Part shown: piece by piece, positions 6,400 to 9,735 of the stretch | How positions within the stretch are numbered: position 1 is the stretch's first letter | Layout: the number at the start of each line of letters is the position of its first letter | NCBI GenBank assembly: GCA_023475715.1 | Contig: JAMCVO010000023.1 | Location: 1-9,735, forward strand | Direction: 5' to 3' | DNA from: Actinomycetota bacterium | Lineage (GTDB): Bacteria; Actinomycetota; Humimicrobiia; Humimicrobiales; Humimicrobiaceae | Length of the DNA stretch: 9,735 nucleotides | The notes under the pieces: generated by a model | What the model saw: only the letters and a program-made list of their open reading frames with translations | What the model was told of the DNA's origin: nothing | Databases searched by the model: none | Program-made: the position numbers and the translations under genes

Positions 6400-8893
6400 T
6401 TAACATCCTTAACTCTTTGACTGAAAATAAGCTCAAACCATAATCATCACTATAATATCGTTCATCCAGATATAATATATCTGACTCATTCTTCACTGGT
6501 ATCGCACCATTTTCTTGAAGTTTTTCAATCTCATGCCTAAATACATTCACAGAATATAATTGAGCTTTCTTTAAAAGTTGATATTGTTTTTTGATATCCT
6601 TAAGAGAATAGAGTTTATTAATAATATCGATTCCATCCTTAAAAGGTACAATAATACCCTGTGTTGGTGTATTTATCACCTGAAATATTTTTAATGCTGT
6701 CATAAACGACTGGCGTAAGGAAATAGATGGAGCTTTTTTGTATTTTCTTTTATATTCTTCCACTGAAATTTGATTTGTCGAAAGTAAAGAAATTAGGTTA
6801 TCATTTCTTCCTATAATGGAATTATCTTTTAATAAATACTTCATTTCTTGCTGTCTTTGATGAAAATAATATTTAAAATACAATTCCATTGCCTTAGGTC
6901 CAAGTATATCATCATCAAATAATTCAGGATTAGCCTTAAATTCATCAAGTACTCGTTGAGCTTTTTCTTTTCCTATCCTTATATCTGGAAGCATATCTAA
7001 ATTTTCTTGAGAAGGATTAACAATATAGACTCTACTTTCTCCCTTTGATCTTAAACCATTTCTATTACACCTGCCAGCAGCCTGAGCGATTGAATCAAGA
7101 CCAGCCAAATAACGTATTACGGTGCCGAAATCAATATCTATGCCAGCTTCTATAAGTTGAGTACTTATACAAATGACAGGTTTGTGATTTTTTATATCAA
7201 AACATTTTCTGATTTTCTCCAGCACCTCAATTCTATGAGCCGGACACACGTTTGTACTCAAATGGTATACTTCATTAGAAATTCTTTGGCAACATAGCTT
7301 ATATAAATCAAGAGCAGCCTTTTTGGTATTAACTATTATCAAAACACTCTTTGATTTTTCAATTTCTTCTATTGTCAGATTGATAATTTCTTCTTCAGAC
7401 CAACCATCATTTTTTCTTTGATCCATCATTCTCACTCTTTGAAGGTCTGTAAATAATTTAGTTTCTTTTGAAATTATCTTCTGTTTGAAATTAATTTTTA
7501 AAGCACCAAATGTTTTATCAACTTTATCCAATAGTGGTTGAGTCGCTGTACAAAGTATTATTGTAGAACCACAATTTCTTACCAAGAAATTTATGGTATT
7601 ATTAAAAAGATGTACACAATGAATTGGGATTGCTTGGACCTCATCGAAAATTATAACTGCATTTACTAGCTGATGCATTCTTCTTGCTGCACTTGTTCCT
7701 GAATTAAAAATTGCTTCCAGAAATTGTACAATAGTTGTAAAAACAATTGGAGCATCCCAATTTTCTGAAAGGATACTTTGTTGAAAGGTTTCTTTTTCTG
7801 GAGTCAAATTAGAGTGATGTTCAAGAACAACTTTACCTAAAAAAAAGTTATCTTTAACTTTATCTTCAAGAATTTCACGAAGTTGATTTGCATTCTGATC
7901 AATAATTGATGTAAAAGGCAAAATATAAATAATCCTTTTCATTTTATGGTTTTTTGCATGATGAAGTGCAAATCTAAGACTTGATAATGTCTTGCCTCCT
8001 CCCGTAGGAACCGTCAATAGGTACAATCCCTTTGGCTTCTTTGCAGAATTTAAACAAGATTCTGAGACATCATTTCTAATTGAATTAACCTTTTCAGTAA
8101 AATTTAAACAAGAAATTGTATTGTTATTCTTCTTATTATTGAGTAATTTAAACTCGGATAATTTCTTTTCTATTCTAAAAATTAACTCATTCCATGACTT
8201 ATAATCTTTACGTGGCTTTAAATTTCCTGCATCAAATCTATCTGCATCTATAAGACAACTGAAAAGAAGTCTAACTAATAAGCCCCATTTTAAAACAGTT
8301 GTGGTATTTGATTGTTCATCTGGATCGTGAATTTCTTTTAACTTTAAATTTAATAAATCATCCATTTTCGAATTTAGTATTAACTTATCAACATTTAATC
8401 TTAAATCTTTATCTATATTTTTAATCACTTCTTTATAATGAGTTTTTTCATCAGATTTATTTATTCGCTTTGAAAAAATATCTATACCATCAGGAGAAAT
8501 ACAGTCTAATATACCTGAATGATGAGACATTATGCAAAGAGAGATTATCTGAGAGATGTAAGTCAGATTAGGATTACTTATATCAAAGCAGTTATATACA
8601 TATTGTGCTCCAGCAGTTGAATGATCTATCTTCCCCCTCATTCCATGTATTTCATAATCTTTATCAACATCAGGATTAATCATTCCTTCAGAAGTTTTCA
8701 AATATTTTTGAAATTCTTCACTATACTTTCCAATATCATGTAACCACCCTATTAGTTCAGCCCAATCACCGCCTCCAAAAGGCTCAGCAAATTGTCTGGC
8801 AAGTTTAGCAACATTTTTCAAGTGTTCTTCAAGTCTCTGCCACTCTTTCTCTGGTCTTCCTTCCAAACTATGCGCATAATATTCTTTTGGCAT
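6392..8893 (-). CDS. cas3: Cas3 helicase-nuclease, type I-C (HD plus SF2 helicase)
   Basis: Cas3 is recruited by target-bound Cascade, nicks the displaced strand and degrades the DNA while translocating. The 833-residue protein is complete. The N-terminal HD nuclease has His24, the His52-Asp53 pair in WLHDIGKYSEEF, His91 in IDHSTAGAQ, His124-His125 in MSHHSG, and Asp216 in LIDADRFD. The helicase follows with Walker A TVPTGGGKT (294-302), the DEVQ box (417-420), motif III TAT (449-451), motif V around STQLIEAGIDIDF (577-589) and motif VI QAAGRCNRNG (604-613). The C-terminal accessory domain follows. It is the first gene of the operon. The start at MPKEYYAHSLEG matches the usual I-C Cas3 N terminus, but no ribosome site precedes it, which suggests a leaderless message. 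Its last 8 bases overlap the upstream cas5 start. Confidence 0.98.
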   Translation of the reverse strand: MPKEYYAHSLEGRPEKEWQRLEEHLKNVAKLARQFAEPFGGGDWAELIGWLHDIGKYSEEFQKYLKTSEGMINPDVDKDYEIHGMRGKIDHSTAGAQYVYNCFDISNPNLTYISQIISLCIMSHHSGILDCISPDGIDIFSKRINKSDEKTHYKEVIKNIDKDLRLNVDKLILNSKMDDLLNLKLKEIHDPDEQSNTTTVLKWGLLVRLLFSCLIDADRFDAGNLKPRKDYKSWNELIFRIEKKLSEFKLLNNKKNNNTISCLNFTEKVNSIRNDVSESCLNSAKKPKGLYLLTVPTGGGKTLSSLRFALHHAKNHKMKRIIYILPFTSIIDQNANQLREILEDKVKDNFFLGKVVLEHHSNLTPEKETFQQSILSENWDAPIVFTTIVQFLEAIFNSGTSAARRMHQLVNAVIIFDEVQAIPIHCVHLFNNTINFLVRNCGSTIILCTATQPLLDKVDKTFGALKINFKQKIISKETKLFTDLQRVRMMDQRKNDGWSEEEIINLTIEEIEKSKSVLIIVNTKKAALDLYKLCCQRISNEVYHLSTNVCPAHRIEVLEKIRKCFDIKNHKPVICISTQLIEAGIDIDFGTVIRYLAGLDSIAQAAGRCNRNGLRSKGESRVYIVNPSQENLDMLPDIRIGKEKAQRVLDEFKANPELFDDDILGPKAMELYFKYYFHQRQQEMKYLLKDNSIIGRNDNLISLLSTNQISVEEYKRKYKKAPSISLRQSFMTALKIFQVINTPTQGIIVPFKDGIDIINKLYSLKDIKKQYQLLKKAQLYSVNVFRHEIEKLQENGAIPVKNESDILYLDERYYSDDYGLSLFSVKELRMLNA

Positions 8894-8898
8894 ATGAT

Positions 8899-8934
8899 TT
8901 TATAAAACAATATTACTATTTTGTATAATTATAC
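8899..8934 (-). promoter_or_regulatory. Candidate cas operon promoter with a palindromic operator-like site
   Basis: On the minus strand TATACA (8927-8922) and TATAAA (8904-8899) are 17 bases apart. Transcription would begin at about the A of the cas3 ATG (8893), giving a leaderless message, which fits the missing ribosome site. A perfect 12-base palindrome, GTATAATTATAC (8923-8934), overlaps the -35 and could be a repressor site. The palindrome itself contains TATAAT, which could instead act as the -10 of a start some 28 bases upstream of the ATG, though its -35 is weak. Very AT-rich surroundings limit confidence. Confidence 0.35.
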
Positions 8935-9268
8935 TATATTATATAGATAATATCTTGAGGAAAATGAACATAACATTAATAACATTTTTATATTATAAAC
9001 ATCCTAATGATATTGAAAATAAAAGAAATCATTACATACTCGTCTGAAAGCTGCGAACGTTTAGGTTGAGCAGACGAAAAAATAGATTTATTATCATCCA
9101 TCTTTCAATTGTCGAGCCATGGATTAAAAAATTATTAAAAGATATCTTAAGATTATTATAAGAGGCAGAAAGCCTTGTCACCTTCTATATGGTCCTGTTT
9201 TTAAAACCAGCATTGTTGCCGTAAAATATTGGGGTAGTAATAAATGTAAATCCCAAGTTTAAAAATAA
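8935..9268. other. Intergenic region upstream of cas3, mostly featureless apart from remnant frame and hairpin
   Basis: No intact gene is visible between the cas promoter and the end of the radical SAM gene. The stretch is AT-rich, with a less AT-rich patch at about 9040-9077 that can form a 7-bp hairpin (TCGTCTG 9040-9046 with CAGACGA 9071-9077, 24-base loop). No copy of the CRISPR repeat, no tRNA and no clear insertion-sequence ends were seen. A minus-strand frame interrupted by one stop crosses most of it and is listed separately. Confidence 0.6.
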
Positions 9269-9301
9269 TTCAAATTTAAATAATAATTTTATTTGAACTA
9301 T
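9032..9301 (-). pseudogene. Possible decayed reading frame, unidentified
   Basis: On the minus strand one frame runs from 9301 to the TAA at 9034-9032, 89 codons before the stop, with only one internal stop (TAG at 9187-9185). That is unusual in DNA this AT-rich, where a stop is expected roughly every dozen codons. The upstream half reads LGFTFITTPIFYGNN and then AGFKNRTI; the downstream half, which could start at GTG 9181-9179 (49 residues), includes HGSTIERW and then INLFFRLLNLNVRSFQT. The last segment loosely recalls the RLL-LxV-DTQTGFK region of family 2 glycosyltransferases, but the resemblance is weak and the key residues are not kept. There is no ribosome site. It could be a gene remnant or chance. 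Confidence 0.22.
9261..9297 (-). terminator. Weak candidate terminator after the radical SAM gene
   Basis: Directly after the TAG stop the minus strand reads TTCAAAT (9297-9291), a 15-base AT-rich loop, ATTTGAA (9275-9269), then TTATTTTT (9268-9261). A 7-bp inverted repeat followed by a T-rich run in the right place is terminator-like, but the stem is almost all A-T and would be weak. Confidence 0.3.
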
Positions 9302-9735
9302 CTAAAATAATTATTATACTGTTTGGCCCATGCGAATGTTTTAAAATGTAACAACCCGAGAGGTAACCCTATAGCATAAGGCAGAAGACCTGGTCTTTTG
9401 AATATGCTCCACCAAATTAATTTCCAATAATAATGCCTGCCTTTTTCCCATACTCCCAGAAGCCATATTGATGAAAATAAGCCTCTGACATGATAAAAAC
9501 TAACCTTTGAATGTCTTAGCCTTTTAGGCTTATATTCACGCAAAAATGTTTTTATTCTGGCATAATAAAACCTTGGAGAATAAATGGTAGTTAATACGTT
9601 ATTGTAACCATCGATAAGCTTATTGGCATTCATTACAGGAATAAAGTTCAATTCAGACAGTCCCCTGTTGCTGCTTGAACTTTTTTCAACCAGCCTGTTG
9701 GTTTTTTTCAGTCTCTCGTATAACCTGCTTTTTGG
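9298..9735 (-). CDS. B12-binding-type radical SAM protein, C-terminal DUF4070 region (5' end outside window)
   Basis: The frame is open from the right edge, so the 145 residues seen are only the C-terminal part; the cobalamin-binding and radical SAM domains, with the CxxxCxxC cluster motif, would lie beyond the window. The visible part matches the DUF4070 domain found at the end of these proteins: SRLYERLKKTNRLVEKS, then LNFIPVMNANKLIDGYNNVL, IYSPRFYYARIKTFLREYKP, and the aromatic end with HYYWKLIWWSIFKRPGLLPYAIG and LLHFKTFAWAK. A TTG at 9669-9667 is not a real start, because homologous sequence continues upstream. Relatives carry out varied radical chemistry on unknown or lipid-like substrates; the substrate here cannot be told. 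It lies upstream of the cas operon on the same strand, 404 bases away, and is probably unrelated to CRISPR function. The stop is TAG at 9300-9298. Confidence 0.85.
   Translation of the reverse strand, partial: PKSRLYERLKKTNRLVEKSSSSNRGLSELNFIPVMNANKLIDGYNNVLTTIYSPRFYYARIKTFLREYKPKRLRHSKVSFYHVRGLFSSIWLLGVWEKGRHYYWKLIWWSIFKRPGLLPYAIGLPLGLLHFKTFAWAKQYNNYFR

Noticed and set aside
819..8893. Possibility that the locus is a new or hybrid CRISPR subtype
   Set aside because: Gene content, order, repeat structure, spacer length and motifs are all those of ordinary type I-C; no extra or missing gene was found.
9102..9118. Repeat-like word CTTTCAATTGTCGAGCC upstream of cas3, considered as a degenerate CRISPR repeat or CreA-type pseudo-repeat
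   Set aside because: Only the TTTCAAT core and a few scattered bases match the repeat, and a 7-base match is expected by chance in AT-rich DNA of this length. No hairpin accompanies it.
9298..9669. Treating the radical SAM C-terminal frame as a small complete protein starting at TTG 9669
   Set aside because: The frame stays open to the window edge and the residues before the TTG also fit the DUF4070 family, so it is a gene cut by the window.

Overview
The window carries an apparently complete type I-C (Dvulg/Csd) CRISPR-Cas locus. Every gene lies on the minus strand, and part of an unrelated radical SAM gene sits at the right edge. The DNA is AT-rich, especially between genes. The family make-up (I-C Cas set, B12-binding/DUF4070 radical SAM protein) suggests an anaerobic, AT-rich bacterium, possibly a Desulfobacterota-like lineage. 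That placement is inference; nothing here fixes the taxonomy.

Layout, read right to left in the direction of transcription: 9298-9735 is the C-terminal part of a B12-binding-type radical SAM protein (DUF4070). 8894-9297 is a 404-base gap that holds a weak terminator, a possible decayed reading frame, a small hairpin and the likely cas promoter. The cas operon follows in canonical I-C order: cas3 (6392-8893), cas5c (5611-6399), cas8c/csd1 (3695-5614), cas7c/csd2 (2720-3652), a 234-base gap, cas4 (1847-2485), cas1 (819-1850) and cas2 (509-799). A 206-base leader (303-508) with its own promoter candidate leads into a CRISPR array (1-302). The array has five 32-base repeats and runs off the left edge.

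How the parts work together: Cas1, Cas2 and Cas4 select, trim and insert spacers at the leader end. Cas5c cuts the array transcript at the base of the repeat hairpin, leaving an 11-nt 5' handle, and takes the place of Cas6, which I-C lacks. Cas5c, Cas7c, Cas8c and the small subunit Cas11c form Cascade/I-C. Cas3 (HD nuclease plus SF2 helicase) is recruited to destroy the target. Catalytic motifs are intact in Cas1, Cas3, Cas4 and Cas5, so the system looks functional.

The system is a known type. The least obvious content is a gene within a gene: a strong internal ribosome binding site and ATG in cas8c that should produce Cas11c (3695-4081). Other points are a repeat with a base change inside the crRNA handle, leader motifs, a promoter-like gap between the interference and adaptation genes, a possibly leaderless cas3 start with a palindrome at its -35, and a possible gene remnant upstream of cas3. 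I found no convincing undescribed system.
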